A stretch of 64,000 nucleotides of DNA from Orientallactaga sibirica (GCA_036365145.1 JAEOAD010000048.1:17057001-17121000); one strand, 5' to 3'. Shown: positions 10,536 to 20,889, counted from the first letter of the stretch. Translations and numbers: made by a program. Notes: generated by a model not told the origin, from the sequence alone.

Positions 10536-11615
10536 TGTTGCCTCGGATCATTTCATTTCATACAGGCCCCCTTTCCTGGCCTTCTTCTGTCAAATCCAAG
10601 CTAAAACAAACATCCTGCTGGAATCTTTCCACTGAGGGCTAAAGCTTTCTGGCTTTTCTTCTAGATTGTGTCAGAGCCAACGAGGGCCTAAGGTTCCAGT
10701 TCAAATCCTGAGCAAGGTTTTGGAGATTTTTGTGTGCCTTTCTCTTAGTTTTCAGCCTTTGGAGGCAGGGATTATGATTTTAAGCCTTTGGCTCAAATCA
10801 TTTTTAGACAGTTGTTAAAATGACACCTCCATCAAAAGTATTTCATAACCTGCCTTGGAAAATTATAATCATGTAAATTTGAAATAAAGTAGGTATAAAG
10901 ACAGGACTGGCTGTGGATGCATGTGTCGTGATCTGTCTTTGAGCTACCACAATCATTCCTGCAACAACTTCATGACTACTGTATTACTATACCCTACCCC
11001 TTTAGTGGAGAGCAAGGGCGCATGGAGACTGGAGTCCAGAGTTCCATCTCTGAGAAACACATCTTAAGACTCATAGAGTCTAATACTAGAGACACTGCAG
11101 CTGACAAAACTGCTCCCAGTGGCAATGCGCATATATTAGCAGATCTTTCAGAAGTTAGAAGATTCCCCTACACATGGCTCTCACTGACACCCTGCCTTTC
11201 AACTAGTGTTGAAGCCAATGGCAGACGCATGGGCTAATACGTAGCCAGTCCACACTTGTGCTCAAAAGCCCTTCTAGGACCCCATATTCCACAGTACGTG
11301 TAAAAGATTTGGTAAGGTACGGGCACCTTGGAGAAGGTGAGACGTGCTCAGAACAAGTGGAGTCTTTCCAGTTAGAGCTCAGATGACCATCTTAGTGGAA
11401 TGAATGAAAAGTAAGCTCAAAGCACTTACAGTGGCGTGTAGCAGGACTCAGCTCAGTTATTATGACGGGGCAGCCACTGTGTTTCTGACGTCAGGCTCAT
11501 CCCATTCTCTTGCTCAAACCTCGCCACAGCTGTGCTTAGGTTTCATTCTCATTTCCATTGGCCACCTGACACATAAAGACGGTTTAGATCAGGTAAGATC
11601 TTTACCCAGGGTCGC
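10536..11615. other. Unique sequence, nothing recognised
   Basis: About 1.1 kb with no recognisable repeat or gene. It ends where the left arm of the inverted repeat begins. Confidence 0.5.
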
Positions 11616-12318
11616 GACAGTGTGACTGTGTGTAACGACTTAACACCGATAGCTGTACTCATTTGAAGGAAGACTGTTGTCAGGCACGTGTGATCAGTGC
11701 ATTTGTAAGTGTTCGTCCATACCTATAATTAAATCAATTCTGGACTGTTACAGTCACGTTCGCCTTGCTGGAAGAAATCATAAAAGGGGATCTAGAATAG
11801 GAACTGCTCTTTTTTTTTTTTTTTTTTTTTTTGCCGGGTGGTGGTTTGATTCAGGTGTCCCCCATACGCTTAGGTGTTCTGAATGCTAGGTTCCCAGCTG
11901 ATGGAGATTTGGGAATTAACGCCTCCTGGAGGCAGTGTATTCTTGGGAGCAGACTTATGGGTGCCATAACCAGTTTCCCCATGCCAGTGTTTGGCACACT
12001 CTCCTGTTGCTATTGTCCACCTTATGTTGGCCAGGGGGTGATGTCCACCCTCTGCTCATGCCATTGTTTCCCCCTGCCACTGTGGAGCTTCTCCTCAAGT
12101 CTGGAAGTGAAAATAAACCCTTTCTTTTTTCCCCAAAGCTGCTCTTGGTTGGGTGATTTCTTCCAGCAAGGCGAACGTGACTGTAACAGTCCAGAATTGA
12201 TTTAATTATAGCTATGGACGAACACTTACAAATGCACTGATCACACGTGCCTGACAACAGTCTTCCTTCAAATGAGTACAGCTATCGGTGTTAAGTCGTT
12301 ACACACAGTCATACTGTC
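11616..12318. repeat. Nearly perfect inverted repeat, 165-bp arms
   Basis: 11616-11780 and the reverse complement of 12154-12318 differ at only two positions that I can find: 'catacctata' against 'catagctata', and 'gtgact' against 'atgact'. That is about 99% identity. The spacer is 373 bp and contains a T22 run and most of a MaLR LTR. The right arm holds the last ~37 bases of that LTR plus flank, and the left arm repeats both in reverse. Each arm therefore encodes the same fortuitous peptide start MSGTCDQCICKCSS on opposite strands. Confidence 0.95.
11836..12192 (+). mobile_element. MaLR (ORR1-like) LTR within the inverted repeat
   Basis: 'gtggtttgattcaggtgtcc', 'tgctaggttcccagctgatg', 'gtgaaaataaaccctttctt' and 'gctgctcttggttgggtgat' run in the order of an ORR1-type LTR. 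The antisense copy at 55027-55385 is highly similar and ends the same way ('tgactgtaacac' against 'tgactgtaacag'), which fixes the 3' end near 12190. Confidence 0.75.
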
Positions 12319-12319
12319 A

Positions 12320-12510
12320 GCCAACTTTCCCTCTTTTTAAATGTTTATCATGATTATTATTAGCAAGATGTTTTGTATGGGTACATCATGCTTTGCTACC
12401 CTCTTTTCCCTCGTCCCTGCCCCCATTCCATTAGGGACACTCCTCAGTGGGGTTGCAGGTATTCCCCATGGGGTTGCAGTTTATGCATTGTGGGAGCAGC
12501 AGTCAGATAG
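12320..12510 (-). mobile_element. L1 3' end, type B, minus strand
   Basis: The reverse complement reads 'ccccatggggaatacctgca', 'ccccactgaggagtgtccc' and 'gaatgggggcagggacgagg', matching 30330-30470 and 28690-28790 in order. It starts immediately outside the right arm of the inverted repeat. Confidence 0.65.
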
Positions 12511-13454
12511 TTTTTTGAGGTGGGGGGGCGCGGTGAGAACTGGCTCTTTTCACTGGGGCTGCTGCTGGATTAGCAGTGACAGAAAATTTCCAAGAGGTTA
12601 CCAAACTCAGGATGTGCCCTTTTCCAAGTCAGTGAAGAAGAGGAAAGTGGAGGGAGCATGACTCAGCACCTGAAGATTAGGCTGGACTCCTGAAGCAGTC
12701 TTGCCTTGTCCCGACCCTCTCTCTTGGGATATTCTGGTGTCACAGTGTCATGATTACTACCTTCCTGCCATCGTCACCACTGTTGCTATTAATAACACAT
12801 GAATAATTCAAACAGTAAACTTGAAGGCACCCAGATCCTTTTCTGTCCTGGGGGGAGCTGATAAAAATAGCTCAGCCTCTGGCAATCCATGGAACTGCTT
12901 GAGAAGAGCAAAGGGAATGCAGGCAGGAAGCATCCGGTTCTCCAAAGTGATTGCGTGTTGCATCTCTAAGTGGATGGGCAGTCTCCGTCTCACGGTGAAA
13001 ACCCCTTCGTGTGGCAGAAGCATGTGGCAGGTGGGAGCCACATGGGTGGATGACGCTAATGTCTCCTTCAAGGCTATCTGCTGGTCTTTTCTTACTTTCT
13101 TTTGCAGGTGAAATCTGTCCACAGATGGATAGACCTACAAAGAATTTCTGTGAATATGAGCCAGGTGATGAGAACCAGTTTGCCCACCAGAGGAAGTTCT
13201 GGGGGGGCAACACTGGGGTGCTGGGTGGTCTGCTGTGCCCTCTTCCAGTCATCTCTGCAGTAGAAGCAACCAGGGCCACGCTCATTCTACAACTTGAAAT
13301 AACACTGCACTATAAGGTCGCAACAATAGCCAGCTGATGGCTGGGTGATCTGTCATTTCTATTTTCCTAGGTCTGTTCAAATTGTAAGCCTGAATATCCT
13401 ACTTGTTATAAAAATTCTCAGATTAGGCAAACCAAGATGGTGAGCTCAGTCACC
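12511..13454. other. Unique sequence, nothing recognised
   Basis: Open frames of about 100-137 residues occur on both strands at 12808-13337. They overlap each other and match no family I know, so I do not call a gene. The stretch leads into the minisatellite. Confidence 0.5.
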
Positions 13455-14162
13455 AAGAGTTCACGGATGACGTGTCTAGATTCAGTCCACGGAAATTCAT
13501 GGATGGCATGTCTAGATTCAGTCCATGGAAGTTCAAGGATGGCGTGTCTAGATTCAGTCCATAGAAGTTCGTGGATGCGGTGTCTAGATTCAGTCCATGG
13601 AAGTTCATGGATGGTGTGTCTAGATTCAGTCCACGGAAGTTCATGGATGACGTGTCTAGATTCAGTCCACGGAAATTCATGGATGGCATGTCTAGATTCA
13701 GTCCATGGAAGTTCAAGGATGGCATGTCTAGATTCAGTCCATGGAAGTTCATGGATGACGTGTGGAGATTCAGTCCATGGAAGTTCATGGATGGTGTGTC
13801 TAGATTCAGTCCACGGAAGTTCATGGATGACGTGTCTAGATTCAGTCCATGGAACTTCATGGATGGCATGTCTAGATTCAGTCCATGGAAGTTCATGGAT
13901 GACGTGTGGAGATTCAGTCCACGGAAGTTCATGGATGACGTGTGGAGATTCAGTCCACGGAAGTTCATGGATGACGTGTGGAGATTCAGTCCACGGAAGT
14001 TCATGGATGACGTGTGGAGATTCAGTCCACGGAAGTTCATGGATGACGTGTGGAGATTCAGTCCACGGAAGTTCATGGATGACGTGTGGAGATTCAGTCC
14101 ATGGAAGTTCATGAATGACGTGTCTAGATTCAGTCCATGGAAGTTCATGGATGACATGCTAG
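13455..14162. repeat. Minisatellite, ~19-20 units of 36 bp
   Basis: The unit is 'gttcatggatgacgtgtc' + 'tagattcagtccacggaa', with substitutions but almost no length change. Variants: CTAGATTC or GGAGATTC, CCACGG or CCATGG, GACGTG, GGCATG or GGTGTG. The last third (about 13890-14110) is a homogenised block of six units with 'gtggagattcag'. The first part shows a super-repeat of about five units. Because 36 is divisible by three, long open frames appear on both strands without indicating coding. Confidence 0.97.
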
Positions 14163-14388
14163 ATTCTGGATGCTCATAAGCATGCACAATGTGGACTGCC
14201 ACATGGTACTGAGATGGCTGTATCTTGTATGCACTTAGAAACTTCAAAATATGTACCTTTCACCAAGATAATCTCTTACGAGAAGTTACCAGAAATTACA
14301 GTACATTTTTCTCCTTTTCCCTAAAATAGTATGAAAGAAAAAATAACAGAGAAAATAGATCATTGATTAAAAAAAATACAAGATGAGG

Positions 14389-14632
14389 GCTGGAGAGATG
14401 GCTTAGCAGATAAGGCACTTGCCTGCGAAGCCTATGGACTCACATTTGATTCTTCAGATCCCATGTAAGCCAGATGCACAAGGTGATGAAGCACATAAGG
14501 TTGCACATGTGCACAAGTTGGTGCATGTGTCTGGAGTTGGACTACAGTGGCTGGAGGCTCTAGCACACCAATTTTCTCTCTCTCTTTCTCCCCCTTGCCC
14601 TGCTCTTTTTCTCTCACATAAAAATATTCAAG
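14389..14632 (+). mobile_element. DIP type 1 SINE with inner insertion
   Basis: 'gggctggagagatggcttag', 'cacttgcctgcgaagcctat', then an extra 'cacataaggttgcacatgtg' segment before 'gtgtctggagttggac'. The same extra segment occurs in 18471-18712, and 38143-38383 and 56886-57092 share part of it, so it marks a subfamily. Confidence 0.85.
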
Positions 14633-14899
14633 TCTGTTGGGCTTGCCTCCAAAAAACTACAAGATGATTAAAATCATTATCCATTCATGAGCAGAGTTTT
14701 CCACCTAACAATTGGCTTGTTCTCTGTGAACGAGTCTTCTCCACTCATCGCTGAGGAAACGTACTACACAGTATGCTTTACTTGAGCCTTTGTCACCCTC
14801 ATCAATACCCAAGAGAAACAATTCAAAAGAAGGAAGATGTGCGCAGGCTCAGTCACAGAGGTTCTTATTCAGTCCAAGGTAAACCACAATGTCTTGGCT

Positions 14900-14951
14900 A
14901 AAGAGTATGGTTGAGCAGGGCTGTTGGCTTCATAGCAGGGTAGAAGCAGAG

Positions 14952-14985
<34 letters not shown>

Positions 14986-15125
14986 TCCAGAAGCTCTAAC
15001 CCCCAAGGATCTGCCCCAATGACTCCAGTTAGGTTAAACCTAGGAAAATTTCCAGCACTACCCTGTATAGCACCACCAGCTGGAACCAAGCATTCAATAC
15101 ACGGATCTGTTAGGGACACTTAAAT
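14900..15125 (-). mobile_element. MaLR LTR fragment with GA tract
   Basis: 'caccaccagctggaaccaag' with 'cattcaatacacgg' matches the same segment of antisense MaLR copies at 33965-34315 and 46075-46405. A (GA)n run lies at about 14955-14981. Only part of the LTR is recognisable. Confidence 0.5.
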
Positions 15126-15235
15126 CTAAACCATACTGCAACCCCAAATTTGTATTAAGAATTTTTTTTAAAAAATTCATGTTAGAAAGTTACTATCAAA
15201 AAATACACTGAAAGATGACTTAAACCTATGCACTG

Positions 15236-15545
15236 TTGGGGTCCTTCCTAGGGCCAGCCCAGGAGGGACAGCAGGGTCTCTACTGAGTGGGGAGTGAGAG
15301 GCGCGGAATCACGACACAGACTCCGGGAGTTGGATGGGAAGCAGTCATAGGGCAAGCTGCTGCAAACTCGTGTATTCAAGGAAGTGTAGGGGGTTTAAAG
15401 GGTTTGGCTGGCCAATCATTGTATGGGGTGGTCTCCTTCTTGTGACCAATGACAGCCTGTCTCCCAGCAGATCATCTCGCAGCAGGTTTTTCACGAGCAT
15501 GGGACTGTATATGTATGGAACAATGCAGGTCAGGTCCTATAATGC
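15236..15545 (-). mobile_element. ERV LTR-like sequence, minus strand
   Basis: The reverse complement has a CCAAT-type region ('acaatgattggccagcc'), 'accctttaaacccc' as a possible core promoter, 'cggagtctgtgtcgtgattc', and an end near 'aaggaccccaac'. This resembles an ERVK/IAP-type LTR. There is no second LTR or internal gene. Confidence 0.4.
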
Positions 15546-15953
15546 ACTATTTAAAACCCTAGTGGAAAAAAAATGCACAGTTTTACTTACGTTAAGAGAT
15601 GCTATAACTTTAAGCTATAGCAAGCACTGTGAAAGCTAATAGTAGAAAGCATCAGTATACCAGCAAAAAAAAAAATAAAAAAAATAAAAAAACAATTCCA
15701 GTTCATGGAGTGTTGTCACCCATGTAATTGTAAGAGGAAATTGAGCAGGAAGTATCATCTCCAATTTTCAAGCGAGGAGATCCAGACCTTAGCTGTGAAG
15801 GTGAAACACTCTGTCACAGGTGGAAACAGCTTACAGGTGAGACCTGAGTCCAGGTAAGCTCCCACCAAAACAACTTCCAGTCTGATGACAGCCAGCCTAG
15901 GCCATGCACATGTGAGAGAACAACTTCTCGGGGTGATTCCTCACCTCCACCTC
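15546..15953. other. Unique sequence with an A-rich run
   Basis: An A-rich stretch (15664-15692) of A runs broken by T. Nothing else recognised. Confidence 0.45.
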
Positions 15954-15954
15954 A

Positions 15955-16167
15955 TTGGAGGCAGGGTTACTGTTTTGTTCACTGTTGTGCAGGCTAGGCT
16001 AGAATTCCAGAAAAGTGTCCCGTCTTCACTTTTCACTGCCACTAATGTGCTGGCATTAGAGACGCCTGATACAGCTTGTAGCTTTCGTGTGGGGGCTGGA
16101 GCTCTAACCTGGGCACTTGGGCTTTGACCACCAGTACTGTGTCCACTGAGCCATTTCCTCAGCCCAC
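15955..16167 (-). mobile_element. B4-like composite SINE, old
   Basis: Plus-strand 'ttgtgcaggctaggctagaa' and 'taatgtgctggcattagaga' are a decayed reversed B1. 'gctctaacctgggcacttgg' and 'ccactgagccatttcctcag' are a reversed tRNA-like head. Confidence 0.6.
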
Positions 16168-16540
16168 CCTCAGCTTTTGAGGACCCTTGTCCCTCATAGT
16201 GGTACCTTTCTTTATTGTTTTATGTTTTTTAACATTACAGTGACTTTTAAAACAAATTTCGTTCTTGTTTCTTTCCTCCTCATTCTCCCCAATCCTTTCT
16301 TGTACCCTTTCCTCACCATCACTGCCTTTAGTTTCATGCTGCATCCTCTCATGATCTCCTATTTAGTCAATCTCAGATCTCTCAGATCTCTCTCTCTTTC
16401 TCTCTCCCTTTCCCCTTTCTTCCTCACCCCCACTATAAAAAAGTCTTCGATCCAAGAAACTATCTGCCTGTGAGTCTCCTGATCTGAAGCTCCCCTCCAT
16501 TTTTTTGGATCACGCCAGTTTGTCCTGATGTTAAATAAGA
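16168..16540. other. Unique, pyrimidine-rich sequence
   Basis: CT-rich with a short (TC)n at about 16388-16410. No gene or repeat family recognised. Confidence 0.4.
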
Positions 16541-16551
16541 ACCTGGGCTCA

Positions 16552-16790
16552 GGCTGGGGATATGACTTAGTAGTTATCTTGCAAGCAAGATGGCTTGCCT
16601 GCAAAGCTCAAGGACCCAGGCTCAATTCCCCAGGACCAACATAAGCCAGATGCACAAGGAGGCGCATGCATCTGGAGTTTGTTTGCATTCACTGGAGGCC
16701 CTGGTGCACCCATTCATTCTCTCTCTCTATCTACCTGCCTATTTCTCTTTGTCTCTAAAATAAATACATAAAAATAAAATATTTTTAAAA
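16552..16790 (+). mobile_element. DIP type 1 SINE with target-site duplication
   Basis: Flanked by an 11-base direct repeat 'acctgggctca' (16541-16551 and 16791-16801). Its head contains a small internal duplication ('ttgcaagcaagatggcttgc'). The body and '(ta)aaataaa' tail are typical. Confidence 0.95.
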
Positions 16791-16801
16791 ACCTGGGCTC
16801 A

Positions 16802-17240
16802 AGAAACTGTTCATCTTGGTCCCCTATTATGAACCCAGAACCAAACAGTAACGTGCATAGAGTATGTGTGAGTAAATGCAAGAATGGCTATAACTAAGTG
16901 TTGTGATAACAAATGTCCCCGCATAGAAATATCAAGGGGAAAGGTCACGGTGGGAAAGGTTTTGCATATCTGATGGCTGCAAGGCTCAGTTGCATCATCT
17001 GACTGTAGGACAGGTCACCTGGAGACTTGTGAGAATTTTGACTCTAAGTGACACAAACAAGCCACAGGTGTCTTCTGAGGGCTGTCAACCATAGAATCAT
17101 GACCACAGCAGACAGGAGGGTGTTAAAGGGGTGGGGTTAAAGGGGTGTGGCCCTGGCCAATTGCAGTTAAACTAGAGAAATGCAGGTGCCTTCAAGGCTA
17201 AGTGAAATCTGACTGCAGTCTAAACATTGAAATAAAAAAA
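16802..17240. other. Unique sequence, nothing recognised
   Basis: 'gtgttgtgataacaaatgtc' near 16898 weakly recalls an antisense MaLR end, but I cannot follow it further. Otherwise nothing recognised. Confidence 0.4.
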
Positions 17241-17252
17241 AGAGGACTTGGA

Positions 17253-17418
17253 GCAGGGCGTGGTGGCGCACGCCTTTAATCCCAGCACTCGGGAGGCAGA
17301 GGTAGGAGGATTGCCAAGAGTTTGAGGCCACCCTGAGACTATATAGAGAATTCCAGGTCCACCTGGGCTAGAGTGAGACCCTACCTTGCAAAACCAAAAA
17401 AAAAAAAAAAAAAAAAAA
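17253..17418 (+). mobile_element. B1 SINE
   Basis: 'gcagggcgtggtggcgcacg' to 'gtgagaccctaccttgcaaa' plus an A-run of about 22. 'aggacttgg' before the head (17245) recurs after the tail (17421), a target-site duplication. Confidence 0.95.
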
Positions 17419-17426
17419 TAGGACTT

Positions 17427-17642
17427 GGGCTGGAGAGATAGATGGCTTAGTGGTTAAGCTGCCTGCCTGCCAAGCCTCTCTAGATCTCACGTTTAGCCAG
17501 AAGCAAAGTGATACAAGGGAGCAATACTGCGCTTGCTCACAAGGGGCGCACAATGTCTGGAGTTTATTCACAGCAGCTGAGAGGCCTCTGGCGCGCCCAT
17601 TCCCTCTCTCTCTCTCTCTGCCTCTTCCTCTCTGTCTCTGTT

Positions 17643-17688
<46 letters not shown>

Positions 17689-17705
17689 AAATAATAATAA
17701 TAAAA
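17427..17705 (+). mobile_element. DIP type 2 SINE next to the B1
   Basis: 'ggctggagagatagatggct' (with a GATA duplication), 'acaaggggcgcacaatgtct', 'gagaggcctctggcgcgccc', a long (CT)n tract and an (AAT)n-like tail. 'aggactt' appears again at 17708 after its tail, so B1 and DIP used the same short target one after the other. Confidence 0.9.
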
Positions 17706-17999
17706 AAGAGGACTTTAAGGCTAGCGGAAAGAAGGCAGAAGAAATAAACCAGTATTATAAGGGAACTTCTAGAGTGAATAAATGGCAGGTGGGGCATCAT
17801 CCTCTTAGATGTGACCAGACCAAAAAAAAAAAAAAAAAAATGGGTGGGGGATGTAAAGCTAGGGAGCTGTTGATGAGGTGGGTGTGAAGGAGGCAGCCTA
17901 GAAATTAGGTATGTGCTATTTTGAGATGCTTCCGAAAGTTCTGAAAGGTGTCAGAGGTGAATGTGTGCATACGAGGCTGCAGTTCCCGTCAGTCACTTT

Positions 18000-18345
18000 C
18001 TATCACTAATGTCAAATGCAGGACATAAACAACCTAGCAGGGGAAAGCTTCATCCTGTCTCCATGTTTCAGAGGTGTCCATCCATGGCTGCCTAGCTCCA
18101 TTGCCTGCAGGCCTGTGGTGAGGCAGAGCATCATGGCAGAAGGGCACAGAGGAGGAAAGAGCCACTTAGCTAATGGCATCCAGGAAGCAGACAGCAACAG
18201 AAAGGACAAGTCAGCCTTCATACACAGGCACAGCCTCAGTGACCTACTTCCTCCAACCAGGATTCACCTTCCAGTAACGTCATCAGGTTACGGGTCAATC
18301 AGAGTCCTCATGATGCAATCTACCAGCTGGGGGCTGAGCCTTCAA
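18000..18345 (-). mobile_element. MaLR LTR, minus strand, diverged
   Basis: 'ggcagagcatcatggcagaa', 'ggaagcagacagcaacagaa', 'cctacttcctccaaccagga' and 'ctaccagctgggggctgag' occur in the reversed ORR1-type order. The 3' terminal part is missing. Confidence 0.5.
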
Positions 18346-18470
18346 CAGATATGCCTTGTGTGTGGCTCTTTATATGCAAAACCACAGTCAGCACCGAAGA
18401 CTATGACAGAGCATCCATGGTGATGATACTGTGACAAGAACAAACACATAAAAAGGCTAGATGGGGGGAG

Positions 18471-18712
18471 GGGCTGGAGAGATGGCCTGGCGGTTAAGAC
18501 ATTGTCTGTAAAGTCTTAGGACCCGTGTTTGAATCTCTGGATCCCATGTAAGCCAGACACACAAGGTGATGCAAGTGTGCAAGGTTGCACATGCACACAA
18601 GGTGGCACACACATTGGGAGTTCGTTTACAGTGGCTAGAGGCCCTGGTGCACTCATTCTCTCTCTCTATGTATCCCCCCCAAAATAAATAATAAATAAGT
18701 AACTAAAAATAT
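18471..18712 (+). mobile_element. DIP type 1 SINE with inner insertion
   Basis: 'gggctggagagatggcctgg' head, then the extra 'gtgcaaggttgcacatgcac' segment shared with 14389-14632. Tail '(aaat)aaataataaataag'. Confidence 0.85.
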
Positions 18713-18914
18713 TACATAGAAGGAGGGCTGAGGGGATAACATCCCAATGCCTCAGGTCCTCTCCCACTCCTCTTACCTGTCTCTCTGGGTGCACAGGGAA
18801 GCTGCAGTTACAGGTGTGTTCCCAGTTTCCCAGCACCTCCCCAAATCCACCTGTGCACATGTGTCCCTCCTGTCCTCCTGGGGGGCTTAGCCTTTGTTAG
18901 TGAGTTGGCCATTC

Positions 18915-19133
18915 TTTTTAAAATCTATTTATTTGCAAGCAGAGAGATAGAAAGAAGACAGAGAGAGAGAGAGAGAGAATGAGAATGGGTGTTCCAGGGC
19001 CTCCAGCCACTGCAAACGAACTCCAGGAACATGCGCCATCTTGTGCATCTGGCTTACGTGGGTCCTGGGGAATTTACCTGTGTCCGTAGGCTTCACAGAC
19101 AAATGCCTTAACTGCTAAGCCATCTCTCCAGCC
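18915..19133 (-). mobile_element. DIP type 1 SINE, minus strand
   Basis: Plus view: 'atctatttatttgcaagcag', a GA tract, 'ggcctccagccactgcaaac', 'cttacgtgggtcctggggaa', 'aactgctaagccatctctcc'. Full length. Confidence 0.9.
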
Positions 19134-19383
19134 AGGGAAGGACTATTTAAATAGGACTTTGATAGCCTAGGGAATAAGGCCATCAACAAAAGGACTCTTA
19201 GGGGGAAAAAAGCTATTATATCAGTAAGGAAACTGTCAACTGATTGAAGAGGGAAACTCCAGAATGGAGTGACCTTTTACTAACTATATATCTGACAAAG
19301 TATTAATTTCTAGCATATACAAAGAACCTCCAAAAGTTGAGTAATAGATAAAAATTTAACAACTCAATCAAAAAAACAATGGG

Positions 19384-19538
19384 TGGGCTGGAGAGATGGC
19401 TTAGCGGTTAAATGCTTGCCTATGAAGCCTAAGGACCCTGGTTCAAGGCTCGATTCTCCAGGACCCACGTAAGCCCGATGTCCAAGGGGGTGCATGCATC
19501 TGGAGTTCGTCTGCAGTGGCTGGAGGCCCTGGCGCACC

Positions 19539-19581
<43 letters not shown>

Positions 19582-19714
19582 TCTTGCCTATGAAGCCTCT
19601 CTCTCTCTAAGCCCGACCTGCATCTGGAGTTATCTGAAGTGGCTGCCCTGGAGCACCCATCTCTTTCTCTCTATTTCTGTATCTCTTTCTCTCAAATAAA
19701 TATTTTAAAAAATT
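19384..19714 (+). mobile_element. DIP type 1 SINE, first of a tandem pair
   Basis: Full element plus a partial second body: after the (CT)n tract, 'tcttgcctatgaagcctc' and 'cctgcatctggagttatctg' start again before the final tail. It carries 'ggttcaaggctcgattctcc', an unusual variant shared with the next copy. Confidence 0.9.
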
Positions 19715-19727
19715 AAAAAAAAAAACA

Positions 19728-19967
19728 ATGGGTGGGCTGGAGAGATGGCTTAGCGGTTAAACGCTTGCCTATGAAGCCTAAGGACCCTGGTTCAAGGCTC
19801 GATTCTCCAGGACCCACGTAAGCCCGATAGTCAAGAGGGTGCATGCATCTGGAGTTCATTTGCAGTGGCTGGAGGCCCTGGCGCACCCATTCTCTCTCTC
19901 TCTCTCTCTACCTGCCTATTTCTGTATCTCTTTCTCTCAAATAAATAATAATTAAAAAAATTAAATA
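19728..19967 (+). mobile_element. DIP type 1 SINE, second of a tandem pair
   Basis: Almost the same as the previous copy, including 'ggttcaaggctcgattctcc' and 'cgtaagcccgat'. Both are preceded by 'acaatgggtg', which occurs in part again at 19974. Tandem duplication of one insertion is more likely than two independent insertions of the same variant. Confidence 0.9.
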
Positions 19968-20889
19968 AAATAAAATGGGTGAAGAAACTAAATTGAGAGT
20001 TCACAAAATAAAAAAATACAAGGGGCCACTAAGTAACTAAAATAATCAGCATCTTCAGCCATCAAGGACATGAAAATAAAAGTACTTTGTGACTCCATCT
20101 CATCCTTATCAAAAGGGCTATCATTATAAAAAAATCAGTGACAATAAATGTGGGTGAGGGTGTGGGGAGAGAGGACCCTTTCTTCACTGTTGATGGGGAT
20201 GTAAACTGGTGTAGCCATTATGGAAATCTGTATGAAAGTTTCTCAAAAAGCTAACACTAGAGCTACCGGAAGACCCAGCCATGCCTCTCCTGGTCATATA
20301 TCCTAAGGACTCCACATTCAGCTTCAGAGATACTTACTCAGCCATGTTTATTGCTGCTCTACTCACAATAGCTAGGAATTGAATAAACCTAGATGCCCAC
20401 CAACTGATGAATGGATAATGAAGATATGGCACACATACCCAGTAGAGTTTTATTCAGCTCTAAAAAAAATGAAATTTGCTGAGAAAATGGGTAGATAGGG
20501 AAAATATAAAGTGTCTCAGGCTCAGAGTGACAGACGACGCATGCTCTGGACATGAGGATTTTTAAACAAGTAAGTTGGAGCAAGAGTCAATAGTCAAGGA
20601 CAGGAAGCTAAAAAGATGCCAGGAAGCAAGGAGGAAAAGGAGGGTGGGGATTAAGGGAGGCGATAGTAGATTGTGAAAGTAGAATAACAGACTATGGGGT
20701 GTGGGAAAGTTCCTATGGAATTAGGGGAGGGAGAGAGAAGAGAAGACAGAGTGGGAGGAGGGCTCCATCAAACTATTGATATTATCAACATGACATATGG
20801 AAACCTACTTCTTCAGCCAATTCAAATATAATTAAAAAGAAGGAAGGAAGGGGGAGGGAGAAAGAATATCTTGCTGGTGTGGAGAATGC

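Larger units (their letters stand above)
19137..20845 (+). mobile_element. 5'-truncated L1 3' part, split by two SINEs
   Basis: 'ctgacaaagtattaatttct' with 'agcatatacaaagaac', 'gtgggtgagggtgtggggag', 'gatgtaaactggtgtagcca', 'tggtcatatatcctaaggac' and 'gatgcccaccaactgatgaa' follow the 3' portion of mammalian L1 elements. A purine-rich stretch (20600-20760) and A-rich end close it. No long ORF2 frame survives, so it is a dead copy. The tandem DIP SINEs at 19384-19967 interrupt it. Confidence 0.8.

Noticed and set aside
11677..12257. The same peptide start (MSGTCDQCICKCSS...) encoded on both strands, with Cys spacing like a zinc-binding motif
   Set aside because: It is simply the two arms of the inverted repeat read in opposite directions. 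The frames then run into a T-run or an LTR.
13455..14162. CRISPR-like array (36-bp repeats)
   Set aside because: Units are directly abutting with no unique spacers, and the surrounding DNA is clearly mammalian.
13437..14247. Open frames of 225 (plus), 202 (plus) and 265 residues (minus) over the 36-bp repeats, resembling a repetitive protein
   Set aside because: A stop-free unit whose length is a multiple of three opens several frames at once on both strands. Variants change amino acids freely, and no start context, splice site or flanking exon supports coding.
17560..17700. Leu/Ser-rich membrane-like proteins in several frames
   Set aside because: They are translations of the (CT)n tract of a DIP SINE. 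Similar Ser/Leu-rich frames recur in most plus-strand DIP copies, e.g. 19478-19699 and 57030-57257.
20060..20470. Possible L1 ORF2 coding remnant
   Set aside because: Only the 3' region is recognisable, with many stops. There is no continuous reverse-transcriptase or endonuclease motif, so no CDS or pseudogene is annotated beyond the L1 itself.
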